NCBI GenBank assembly: GCA_017305555.1
Contig: JAFKKM010000027.1
Coordinates: 1-64,000, forward strand
Origin: Hyphomicrobiales bacterium
Lineage (GTDB): Bacteria > Pseudomonadota > Alphaproteobacteria > Rhizobiales > Xanthobacteraceae
Length of the DNA stretch: 64,000 bases
Direction of reading: 5' to 3'
Shown here: positions 35,565 through 43,856 of the stretch, in pieces
How the letters are laid out: every line of letters begins with the position of its first letter
Position numbering within the stretch: position 1 is the first letter of the stretch
Program-made: the position numbers and the translations under genes
The notes under the pieces: model-generated
The model's input: only the letters and a program-made list of their open reading frames with translations
The model's database searches: none
What the model was told of the DNA's origin: nothing

Positions 35565-36938
35565 TCAACGCGCTACAGTTATCGGGACATAAGTAACAGA
35601 GGTCCTCGGCAGTAGCTCTAAAACGCCGTTTGTGTTCGGTTGTGAGACATCCTCGCGCCCCAGATAATCGATCGCCGGACCGGACTTGCGCCAGCCTGAG
35701 ACAATGACTTTCTGCGACCGCTCGTCTGCTTCTGTCGTCCAGACTGCAAGTTTGCATTGCTGCTCTGCTTCATCGCAAAATCGCAAGATCGTGATCCCTC
35801 GCGCGGTCGCCGGATCGAAGCGCGCGATCGTTTCGCGCAAGGACATCCCGCCGATTTCACGCGCCAGAGTCTGATAGGCCTGAAACGACGGGCGCATCGT
35901 TTCATCGGAGCGAACAAGTCCGAAACGATCCTCCATCTCGTTGTCGTTGTCTCCGGTATCCATCAGGCAATACCAGTTGGTGAGGTCGACCTGCTCCATC
36001 AAATTGGTAAGGATCATGCGCGGAAGCCAAAGCGCTTGCGTCTTCTCGGAAATGCCGGAGAGATAGACCGAGTCGCCCCACTCGGTATCGATAACCGGTT
36101 TGCGCGGGATCGCAGACGGCCACGCGTCGAGATAGTTCTTGCGGAGAATGGCGTAGTCGCGCGAAACGGTCTCCGGCGTCTGCCCAAAACGATGCGTGTG
36201 CAGGCTGAGCGCATCCAGACACGTCAGGAGCGCCTTGTCGTTCAGAAGCGCCTGCATCAGCGGCTTTTCAGGGCGCCAGACCGTGGGCATCTGGGCCGCG
36301 GCAGGGCCGGTCACGAAAGCGTTCGGGACACGCCGCTTGATCGCGACGCAGGTTTCGCGGGCGAGCGCGACGTAATGTCGAGGCTCGGGCTTCGGCGGCC
36401 AAAACCCTTCCTGGTCAGGTTCGTTCCAAATCTCCCAGATCGGGTTGAGATGCCGGTAACGTTCCGCCGCCGCCGTCGCCCATCGGGCGAACGCCGCAAT
36501 CTGCGACGGCGTCGTGGGCGGCCGCGCGCCTTGATGCGGCGCGCCGTCGACAATCGCATCGTAAGGCGTGCCGTGCAGCGGATTAGGCCGGTTCAGAATG
36601 AACAGCGGGCGCAACCGGAGCTTTTCCAACTCTTCCGCATAGGCGTCGTAGAGAGACCAGTCGTAGTGACCCGGCGCTGTCTCGATCCACGGCCAATTGA
36701 GATCGATACGAACGATCGTCGCGCCGAGGGTATGCACAAGGTTAAGCCGTTCGCGCCAATTCGGCAGATGCAAGTAATTATCCGTAAACTGAACCGAGAG
36801 GCCGCTCGCGACCGTCTGCCGCGGCGACTGCGCATGAACCGTGGATAGTGGCGCAAGTAACGCCCATACGAACGCAACGATGCCGATTCCGCTTCGACGC
36901 GCAGCCGCGGTAGTTAACAAAACTTCTAGACGACCCAT
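35565..36938 (-). CDS. Exported glycoside hydrolase, clan A (PslG/GH39-like)
   Basis: The protein has 457 residues. A signal peptide (about 15-36, VHA) precedes a TIM-barrel domain. The acid/base E173 in WEIWNEPDQ and the nucleophile E286 in VIDTEWGDSV are the two catalytic glutamates of clan A; the arrangement resembles PslG of Pseudomonas, an endoglycosidase encoded in the Psl polysaccharide operon. The C-terminal 100 residues form a beta-rich extension. It is the first gene of the minus-strand operon and divergent from a GT2 gene. It likely trims the polysaccharide made here. Confidence 0.78.
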   Translation of the reverse strand: MGRLEVLLTTAAARRSGIGIVAFVWALLAPLSTVHAQSPRQTVASGLSVQFTDNYLHLPNWRERLNLVHTLGATIVRIDLNWPWIETAPGHYDWSLYDAYAEELEKLRLRPLFILNRPNPLHGTPYDAIVDGAPHQGARPPTTPSQIAAFARWATAAAERYRHLNPIWEIWNEPDQEGFWPPKPEPRHYVALARETCVAIKRRVPNAFVTGPAAAQMPTVWRPEKPLMQALLNDKALLTCLDALSLHTHRFGQTPETVSRDYAILRKNYLDAWPSAIPRKPVIDTEWGDSVYLSGISEKTQALWLPRMILTNLMEQVDLTNWYCLMDTGDNDNEMEDRFGLVRSDETMRPSFQAYQTLAREIGGMSLRETIARFDPATARGITILRFCDEAEQQCKLAVWTTEADERSQKVIVSGWRKSGPAIDYLGREDVSQPNTNGVLELLPRTSVTYVPITVAR

Positions 36939-37093
36939 CGATTCACCACAGTCGGCATCGTTCCGAGATTCCGAAGGATTTAACGTATAAGAGTCTACGA
37001 TATCTCTAACGCAGCCATACGTTTCCCGTCATGGATCGGCCGCCTCACGGAGATCTCGCACGACTGCGGGATCGCGACGGAGCAACACATAAA

Positions 37094-37930
37094 ATGAAGC
37101 GACGAACCGCCTTTCTGATGCCAGCCTATAATTCGACTCGTGAAGATCTGGCACGAACGGTCGACTCTCTATTGGCACAGACTGAGGGCGCGGACATCGT
37201 CATTGTCGATGACGGCTCACGCATCCCCATTGGTGAACTGCTCGCGCCGCACGCCGCTGTCGTCGTGCTTAGACTGGATCGCAATCAAGGCATCACGGCA
37301 GCGCTGAACCACGGCCTCGAATACATCGTCAACAACGGCTACGAGTTCGTGGCGCGCATGGATTGCGGCGACATCTGCACGCAGAACCGCATCGCGAAAC
37401 AGGAAGCGTACATGGACGCGCATCCCGACATCGATCTGCTCGGTGCATTCGCGGATATCGTGGACGAGGACGGCAATCACCTGTTCTTCGAGGGAACGTC
37501 CGGTGGCCGGGCCGCAATCGGGCGCAAGCTGCACGACAACGCGGCGTTCAAGCATCCGACATTCTTCTTCCGGACGTCCAGCGTTCGGAAGCTGGGCGGA
37601 TACTCGACGGACTATCCGCACGCCGAAGATTACGAATTCATGCGGCGCGCATACAAACGGGGCGGCATCGACTGTCTCGACGACGTTCTCGTGATCTATG
37701 AAAAGAACTCGGGCAGCATCAGCAGCAAGAACCGCGGCGCGCAGTTGCGATCGCGGTTGCGAATCCAGCTGAAATACCTCGAGCCGACGCGCCTCTCCGC
37801 TTACGTGGGAATGGCCCGCACCGTCGTCACCTTGATTGTGCCAGCGCCGCTATGGGCCCGCCTATCGCAGGCTTACTGGGATCGGACGCGTGAACACGGG
37901 GTGGCGGCCAAGGCGCGATTGCTTCGATGA
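37094..37930 (+). CDS. Glycosyltransferase family 2 (polysaccharide locus)
   Basis: The protein has 278 residues in one GT-A domain: FLMPAYNSTREDLARTVDSL at the start, the UDP-binding IVDDGS (37-42) and a metal-site region that reads ARMDCGDIC (87-95), in which the usual D-x-D is spaced as D-C-G-D. HAEDYEFMRRAYKRG is the expected catalytic-base region (ED-Y). The ATG at 37094 gives the normal N terminus, with GGAG eleven bases upstream. Its stop overlaps the next start (ATGA), coupling it to the polymerase gene. Confidence 0.87.
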   Translation: MKRRTAFLMPAYNSTREDLARTVDSLLAQTEGADIVIVDDGSRIPIGELLAPHAAVVVLRLDRNQGITAALNHGLEYIVNNGYEFVARMDCGDICTQNRIAKQEAYMDAHPDIDLLGAFADIVDEDGNHLFFEGTSGGRAAIGRKLHDNAAFKHPTFFFRTSSVRKLGGYSTDYPHAEDYEFMRRAYKRGGIDCLDDVLVIYEKNSGSISSKNRGAQLRSRLRIQLKYLEPTRLSAYVGMARTVVTLIVPAPLWARLSQAYWDRTREHGVAAKARLLR

Positions 37931-39315
37931 CATCAATGGAGACCACCATCGGCGTGAGGAGAGGGGCGCAGGATACCCTGCTCAACCGGCTGGTCTGGCT
38001 TGCCGTTCTCTTGCTGCCGATCACGGGCATCGCGGGCATCGGTGCGTTCGGCGAACTGAAAGGATCGGCAACCGTCTACGTTCTCACGGCGGCAATCCTG
38101 GTTGCGGCCACGACGCAGTTCAGCAAAATTCAAATACCGCGAACGCTGTTCGTCTTTGCGATCTGCCTGCTGATCTGGCTCCTTGTATCCGCCGCGGTCA
38201 ATTTCGACGATATCCTGACCTCGGTTTATCACGGCCGGGGCGGGTTCAATAAATTCGCGACGTCATCCGTCGTGCTGGTCTTCGGCATTGCGAGCGCCAT
38301 CGTCTGTACAACATCTCTCCAACGCGTGAGCGACGTTGAAAAGCTGTTCGTGAACCCGTTGATCGCAGCCATCGTCGTCTGCGCAATCTTTGCGGTGCCG
38401 GAGATCCTGTCGTGGTTCTCGTCGGCGGGCGAGCTTCTCTACAAGATATCGACCGGCCTGCTGCATACGGCGGAGCATGAAAAGGGACGCGCGCCCGGCC
38501 GCTTGATCAGCCTCGCCTTCGAGGCGCCCGACCTTTCCTATTTCTGCGGCTTCGCATGTCCATGGGCTCTGTTCGCGTATCGCATACGAGCCAAGAACCG
38601 TTCACTGCTCAACGCGCCTATCCTGGCGGGTTTGCCGCTCCTGCTCGCTTTTGCCATGGTATTGCTGAGCAACTCACGAACCGGCCTGCTGATGCTTGGC
38701 GGGCTGATCTTCGCCGAACTGCTCTATTGGATCCTGATGCGCGGAATGCGGCTTGGCACCCTTGCGCTAGTGGCCGCTATTCCCGTTTTCGCTGCGGTTC
38801 TGATCGTCCCCTGGCTTGCCCTGAATCATGTCGACGCCACTCTCGCCGCGGACGACGTCTCGACAACATCGCGATTGGCGCTGTTCAGCGCGCAGCTCTC
38901 GATCTTCGCCCACAATCCGATCTTCGGCGTCGGCTTCGGGCAATTCGGCTTTCACGCCTATCCGGTTTTGCCGTCGTGGGCCTGGGACAGCTATGAGGTC
39001 ATCAACTGGTTCGAGACATTCGACGACCTGCCGCCGACTTTCAACGTCGCCGGACGACTGGGCGCCGAACTTGGAGCACCTGGCTTGCTGATCTGGTACA
39101 GCTTCTGGGCCTTCGCGATTTACCGAATCGCGCGGGCCGCGATCCGACAGCGGCAAGATTCATCGTTAAATTTTCTGAATGTCGCGCTGCTCGGCAGCAT
39201 TTTCACCTTGATCCTCGGCGGGATGAGCAACGATCCGTTTCGTCGCCCGGAAACCTGGATTCTGGTTGCGCTCGTATCGCTTCACGCTGGACGGACGTCA
39301 GAGACACCGGCTTGA
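37927..39315 (+). CDS. Wzy-type polysaccharide polymerase / O-antigen ligase family protein
   Basis: The protein has 462 residues and about eleven membrane helices with one large periplasmic loop. The family motifs are LLSNSRTGLLML in a helix and NPIFGVGFGQFGFHAY in the Wzy_C region. It should join repeat units at the periplasmic face, in keeping with the Wzx-like flippase and the co-polymerase in the same locus. It overlaps the GT2 gene by 4 bp. Confidence 0.82.
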   Translation: MTSMETTIGVRRGAQDTLLNRLVWLAVLLLPITGIAGIGAFGELKGSATVYVLTAAILVAATTQFSKIQIPRTLFVFAICLLIWLLVSAAVNFDDILTSVYHGRGGFNKFATSSVVLVFGIASAIVCTTSLQRVSDVEKLFVNPLIAAIVVCAIFAVPEILSWFSSAGELLYKISTGLLHTAEHEKGRAPGRLISLAFEAPDLSYFCGFACPWALFAYRIRAKNRSLLNAPILAGLPLLLAFAMVLLSNSRTGLLMLGGLIFAELLYWILMRGMRLGTLALVAAIPVFAAVLIVPWLALNHVDATLAADDVSTTSRLALFSAQLSIFAHNPIFGVGFGQFGFHAYPVLPSWAWDSYEVINWFETFDDLPPTFNVAGRLGAELGAPGLLIWYSFWAFAIYRIARAAIRQRQDSSLNFLNVALLGSIFTLILGGMSNDPFRRPETWILVALVSLHAGRTSETPA

Positions 39316-39320
39316 CGATC

Positions 39321-39364
39321 CCGGGACGCGCTTGCGGTCGTGGTGTCGTCTTGTCCCGGTTTTG
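39321..39364 (+). terminator. Possible weak terminator behind the polymerase gene
   Basis: CCGGGAC (39321-39327) can pair with GTCCCGG (39353-39359), followed by four T. The 25-base loop is long and the T run short, so function is doubtful. It would separate the GT2-polymerase pair from the next two genes. Confidence 0.3.
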
Positions 39365-39474
39365 GTTCTCAACCTTAATTTTGAAGAGCAGGAGCGGTTG
39401 CGACCACAAAGGAGTATACGCGACTGAGGTTTTGGATTTGCCCCGCACCGGAGTAAAATTAAAGGTCGAGCTTG

Positions 39475-41139
39475 ATGATCGCGGATCGATGCACGACAGG
39501 CTTATCGATGAATAAGGCGCCGTCGCTCCGGCGCGCGAAGCCGCGTGCCTCAGGCGACGAATATGGCCGAACGTCCGAGGGGAATGATCGAACGCTCCTT
39601 GCAATCATTCTCCCGAAGCATCGGCTTTGGGAATGGCATCGTCAGTTGCTCCTGCGTCTTGAGAAGAACGACGATGTCGCCGTATTTCTCGACGATCGCG
39701 CGCCGCCCTATGGGCTTGCGGAGCGGCTTTGGCTGAAACTGGAGCAATCGCTATTTCCCAGCGGAACGCTGGCAAAGCCGATTGCGCCCGATCCCGCCTG
39801 GCGTTCGGTCTCCGACCTGGAAGAGTTGCCCGGTCGGATCGTCATCAACCTCTCCGAACGCTCTCAACCTTATTCCAGGGCGCTCGACCTTCGATATGGC
39901 GGCGACCCGGACAGCGGCGCACTCATCGCGAGATTGTTGTCGCGGCAGGCTCCGCGGCTTGCCGTCCAGTGCCCGGCCAAGAATATAACCCTTGCGTCAT
40001 CGCGGTTGGCGATCGAAGACAAATTCCTGATCGGGCGCGGCCTGCAGGATTCGTTCTCCCGCTGCCTGTCGCTGATCGAACGCGCGCTGTCCCCCGCCGA
40101 CAGCCGCCCGCCCGCCGAGGTGAGCGCGGCCGTCGCACCGGGACACACAACCGTGGCCGAGTTCATTATGCGCGTGATCGCGCACAAGGCCGCAAACCTG
40201 ATCATGAAGCCGTTCCGGCACCAGGAGCATTGGCAGGTGGCGCTGCGCGACGACGCGCGATCTTTCAACGTCGTCCCGGACGATGGCGATCGGTTCTATG
40301 CCGATCCATTCCTGTATCGGGCAAACGGCAAGACGTTCTTGTTCGTGGAGGAATACCCCTACGCCGACCGAAGGGGCCTCATCGCAGCCGCCGAGGTTAT
40401 CGACGGCCAGCTTGCGACCACGCCGGTGGCTGTGCTGAAGCGGCCTTATCATCTCTCCTATCCGTTCGTCTTCGAACACGAAGGCGAATTCTGGATGATC
40501 CCGGAAACAGGCGAGAACCGATCGATCGAACTTTACCGGGCAACTGAATTCCCATGGACATGGGAACTGAGCACGGTGCTAATGGAAGGCGCCGTCTTCT
40601 CTGACGCGACCATTCTGTTTCATGACGGCCTCTGGTGGCTTTTCGTGACCGCCGATTGGCTTGGCACCTCGACACAGGACGAACTGTCGATCTTCTACAG
40701 CGAAACGCTCCAGGGCGAATGGAAGCCGCATCGCGCCAACCCTGTGAAGTCGGATAGCCGCTTTTCCCGGCCTGCCGGCCGCATCGTCCAGCAAGGCGGC
40801 CGCCTATTCCGGCCGGCGCAGAATTGCGATCGAACCTACGGTGCCGGCATTGTGTGGTTTGAGATCACCGCGTTGACGCCAACAAAATTCAGCGAGCGGG
40901 AAATCGCAGACTGGGATGGCCAAACCGAAATCTCGATGGACGGGCTTCACAGCTTCGATCAGATCGGCCCGCTTCAAACCATAGATTTCAAATGCTCCGT
41001 TTATCGCGGGGTGGCGCGAAAACACATCACCACGATCACCCCGCGCCAAGGCGGGGAGTTCGAGCGTTTATTCTCCAAGTCATCGCCTTTCATTACCACC
41101 GTCGCATCCGATCAGCCTGGCTCCCATGAAAACCCATAG
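39475..41139 (+). CDS. GINT1-like beta-propeller protein with an N-terminal transferase-like region
   Basis: The protein has 554 residues. The C-terminal half (about 250-510) is a GH43/GH68-like five-bladed propeller with HWQVALR, RFYADPFLY, FLFVEEYPY, HLSYPFVFEHEGEFWMIPE and SDATILFHDGLWWLFVT, as in bacterial proteins annotated as glucosamine inositolphosphorylceramide transferase-like. The N-terminal 200 residues resemble the formyltransferase-like or sugar-modifying region found with it, but I cannot assign it surely. No signal peptide. Starts at 39475 (AAAGG upstream) and 39508 are both possible. The next gene overlaps by 14 bp. Likely a glycosyltransferase or modifying enzyme of the polysaccharide. 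Confidence 0.6.
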   Translation: MIADRCTTGLSMNKAPSLRRAKPRASGDEYGRTSEGNDRTLLAIILPKHRLWEWHRQLLLRLEKNDDVAVFLDDRAPPYGLAERLWLKLEQSLFPSGTLAKPIAPDPAWRSVSDLEELPGRIVINLSERSQPYSRALDLRYGGDPDSGALIARLLSRQAPRLAVQCPAKNITLASSRLAIEDKFLIGRGLQDSFSRCLSLIERALSPADSRPPAEVSAAVAPGHTTVAEFIMRVIAHKAANLIMKPFRHQEHWQVALRDDARSFNVVPDDGDRFYADPFLYRANGKTFLFVEEYPYADRRGLIAAAEVIDGQLATTPVAVLKRPYHLSYPFVFEHEGEFWMIPETGENRSIELYRATEFPWTWELSTVLMEGAVFSDATILFHDGLWWLFVTADWLGTSTQDELSIFYSETLQGEWKPHRANPVKSDSRFSRPAGRIVQQGGRLFRPAQNCDRTYGAGIVWFEITALTPTKFSEREIADWDGQTEISMDGLHSFDQIGPLQTIDFKCSVYRGVARKHITTITPRQGGEFERLFSKSSPFITTVASDQPGSHENP

Positions 41140-42223
41140 CCGAACGTCACCCGCGTTCACAGTCGCCGTCACATCGCGGTTCGATTTTCTCTCGGACGAA
41201 TACGCAGTTCTCTTTGCGGAATCCTCCGCGTCCGCATTCCAGCATCCGATGTGGCTCGACGCCATCTATCAGAAGCTCGTTCCGCACCTGAAGGCCGACC
41301 CCCTTATTGTGACCGTTCGGGATGCGGCGGATGGCCGTCTCGTCATGCTGCTCCCGCTGGTGCGTCGGCGCCATCGTGGATTGCGTACCATCGAATTCGC
41401 GGATCTTGGCGTATCCGACTACGTGGCGCCTGTCGCCAGCGACGCGACCATCGAGACGATTGCCGCCGATCCTTTCACCTGCAAGCGCATCAACGCGGTG
41501 TTGAAGCCGTACGACATTTTGCGAATTCGAAAGCTGCGGTCACCCTCGATCGCGGTCCAGAGGTTGTTCGGCGCGACAAGTTGCTCGGAAATGTCGATGG
41601 GCGCCTATGCGGTGCCGCTCGGTTCCGATTTCGCCACCTGGCGGTCGGACCACATGCTGGCGTCGTACCGCAAGGAACTGGACAAGAAATCCCGGCAATT
41701 GCACCGCAAGGGACAGGTGACGTTCGAGCGCTTGACCGACGTGACGATGATCAAAGCGACATTCCAGAAGATGCAGGAATATCGTCGGCAACGCTTCGAT
41801 ACCGGAGACCTGCTACAAGACCATATCTACTTCGATTTCTATCTCGACATCGCGACCCACGGGCAAGCATCATTAAGCCGTGTCTACAGCGTGTTGATGG
41901 ATGGCGTACCGATTGCGGGAGCGATGGGTCTCTTGCACAAGGGCTCGCTGCTGATCATCCTCACCGGCTTCGACCACGACAGCTATAAGAGCCAGTCGCT
42001 CGGGTCCCTGCTTTTCGAGATGGTCGCCAACCACGCGATCAGCGTCGGCGATCGCGAACTCGATTTCACCATTGGAGACGAGCCATATAAAGTCCAGTTC
42101 GGTGCGCAGAAATCGCTCATCTATCAGATCCTTCGCTCCGGGAGCATTTCCGGGGTCGTCGCCGGAGTTGCGGTGCAGCGCGCATCGTGGATCAAAGGCA
42201 TCGCCCACCGCTTCGCGGGATGA
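41126..42223 (+). CDS. GNAT-fold acyltransferase, CelD/BcsL type
   Basis: The protein has 365 residues with two GNAT-like halves, as in PF13480-type proteins found in cellulose and exopolysaccharide loci. Recognisable parts are SAFQHPMWLDAIY at the start, a basic helix RKELDKKSRQLHRKG, and the C-terminal ELDFTIGDEPYKVQFGAQ, which is typical of the family. It may acylate a sugar or a lipid carrier. The start lies 14 bp inside the previous gene, so the two are cotranslated. Confidence 0.75.
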   Translation: MKTHSRTSPAFTVAVTSRFDFLSDEYAVLFAESSASAFQHPMWLDAIYQKLVPHLKADPLIVTVRDAADGRLVMLLPLVRRRHRGLRTIEFADLGVSDYVAPVASDATIETIAADPFTCKRINAVLKPYDILRIRKLRSPSIAVQRLFGATSCSEMSMGAYAVPLGSDFATWRSDHMLASYRKELDKKSRQLHRKGQVTFERLTDVTMIKATFQKMQEYRRQRFDTGDLLQDHIYFDFYLDIATHGQASLSRVYSVLMDGVPIAGAMGLLHKGSLLIILTGFDHDSYKSQSLGSLLFEMVANHAISVGDRELDFTIGDEPYKVQFGAQKSLIYQILRSGSISGVVAGVAVQRASWIKGIAHRFAG

Positions 42224-42568
42224 CAATCGATCGAGCCCCTTACAAGGGTTTTCGGTGGAGACGCGGGAGCGCAGCGGCTCGACGGCCACGTCCGCCGCCG
42301 GCCAGGCAAGCCGGTGGCCCGCTAAGGATAATATTCGACTAGGCGATGCCTTCTTGCCGATGCTTTCCGCTGCACTGCAATGAAAGCATGCGCGATCCGC
42401 CGCTTGCCGCAAATCTGCGCATCGGATGTGCGCAGCCCAGCCGAAGGTTGAAGACCGCTAGCCGTGACTCATATCGCGGGGTTTGTTAAAGCCGTCGTGA
42501 TGGAGGTTTCGCGGAAGGCGCGACCTCGTTGATCGGTTCATCAAAATAAATTTGCTGGGAGGCAACAG
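42224..42568. other. Intergenic region between polysaccharide locus and second binding protein
   Basis: This 345-bp gap must hold the promoter of the binding-protein gene. I see a GGGAGG ribosome site eight bases before its ATG, and nothing else convincing. A short CCCTT/AAGGG match near 42237 has too small a loop to be a terminator. Confidence 0.35.
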
Positions 42569-43780
42569 ATGGCATCTGCAATCAGAAAGTTGAGCATTTT
42601 GTCGGCGGCGGTTGCGACGTGCAGCCTGCTCGCCGCGGTTCCCGCGCTGGCGCAGGGCGTCAAGATCGGCATTCTGAACGACCAGTCCGGCGTCTACGCC
42701 GACTACGGCGGGAAGACCTCGATTGAGGCCGCCAAGATGGCTGTCGAGGACTTTGGCGGTGAAGTGCTGGGCCACAAGATCGAAATCGTTTCGGCTGATC
42801 ACCAGAACAAGCCGGACCTCGCCGTCAGCATTGCCCGGAAATGGTACGACACCGAAGGCGTCGACATGATCACCGAACTCACGACCTCGTCGGTCGCGCT
42901 CGCGGTGCAGGAAGTCACCAAGGAGAAGAAGAAGATCGACATCGTGGTCGGTGCCGCCTCCTCGGCCATCACCGGCGCGTCCTGCTCGCCTTACGGTTTC
43001 CACTGGGCCTTCGACACCCACGCGCTCGCAGTCGGCACCGGCGGCGCGATGGTGAAGGCCGGCGGCGACAGCTGGTTCTTCCTGACTGTGGACTACGCCT
43101 TCGGCCACGCACTGGAGAAAGACACCAGCGAGATCGTGAAGGCCTCGGGCGGCAAGGTGCTCGGCGCGGTGCGAACCCCGCTCAACACCTCCGACTATTC
43201 CTCCTTCCTGTTGCAGGCGCAAAGCTCGAAGGCCAAGGTGGTGGGTCTCGCCAATGCCGGCGCGGATACCATCAACTCCATCAAGCAAGCGTCGGAGTTC
43301 GGCATTGTCGCCGGCGGCCAGAAGCTCGCGGCGCTGTTGCTGACGGCGTCGGAAGTGCATGGTCTCGGCCTCAAGGCCGCGCAAGGCACGGTGCTGACGG
43401 AAAGCTTCTACTGGGATCTCAACGACAAGACCCGCGCCTTCGGCGAGCGCTTCTTCAAGCGCACCGGCCGGATGCCGAGCATGATCCAGGCCGGGACTTA
43501 TTCGGCAACGCTGTCCTACCTGAAGGCGGTGAAGGCCGCCGGCACCAAGGATAGCGATGCCGTGGTGAAGAAGCTGAAGGAACTGCCGGTCGACGACGCC
43601 TTCACTTCAAAGGGCAAGGTGCTCGCCAATGGCCGCATGGTGTCCGACCTCTATCTGTTCGAAGTGAAGAAGCCGTCGGAAAGCAAGCGCGACTGGGACT
43701 ACTACAAGCTGTTGGCGACCGTCCCCGGCGATACCGCCTATCCGAGTGCAAAGGACAGCGGCTGTCCGTTCACGAAATAA
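42569..43780 (+). CDS. ABC transporter substrate-binding protein, branched-chain amino acid type (copy 2)
   Basis: The protein has 403 residues with a signal peptide (about 1-28, ALA). It is a type I periplasmic binding protein like the one at 17152-18357 and shares ADHQNKPD, ELTTSSVALAV/DTTTSSVALAV, EVTKEKKKI, SCSPY, DYAFG and the VKKPSESK region. It differs in an N-terminal VKIGILNDQSGVYADYGGK and in loops. No permease or ATPase is adjacent. The ligand is probably an amino acid, amide or small acid. A strong hairpin follows the stop. Confidence 0.85.
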   Translation: MASAIRKLSILSAAVATCSLLAAVPALAQGVKIGILNDQSGVYADYGGKTSIEAAKMAVEDFGGEVLGHKIEIVSADHQNKPDLAVSIARKWYDTEGVDMITELTTSSVALAVQEVTKEKKKIDIVVGAASSAITGASCSPYGFHWAFDTHALAVGTGGAMVKAGGDSWFFLTVDYAFGHALEKDTSEIVKASGGKVLGAVRTPLNTSDYSSFLLQAQSSKAKVVGLANAGADTINSIKQASEFGIVAGGQKLAALLLTASEVHGLGLKAAQGTVLTESFYWDLNDKTRAFGERFFKRTGRMPSMIQAGTYSATLSYLKAVKAAGTKDSDAVVKKLKELPVDDAFTSKGKVLANGRMVSDLYLFEVKKPSESKRDWDYYKLLATVPGDTAYPSAKDSGCPFTK

Positions 43781-43783
43781 GCC

Positions 43784-43807
43784 GATGTCACCCGCGCGGG
43801 TGACATC
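43784..43807. repeat. 24-bp perfect palindrome
   Basis: GATGTCACCCGC followed by its exact reverse complement GCGGGTGACATC. It starts three bases after the binding-protein stop codon and precedes the terminator hairpin. It has no loop-forming spacer, so it may be a protein site or a cruciform. Confidence 0.6.
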
Positions 43808-43816
43808 ATGAACAGC

Positions 43817-43847
43817 AAGGGCGCGATCCTCCCCGGATCGCGCCCTT
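43817..43847. terminator. Bidirectional-looking terminator hairpin
   Basis: AAGGGCGCGATCC (43817-43829) and GGATCGCGCCCTT (43835-43847) form a perfect 13-bp stem with a 5-base loop between convergent genes. There is no long T run on either strand, so termination strength is uncertain. Confidence 0.6.
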
Positions 43848-43856
43848 CGCATTTCA

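Noticed and set aside
42237..42252. CCCTT/AAGGG followed by TTTT as a terminator after the acyltransferase gene
   Set aside because: The loop would be two bases, which is too tight.
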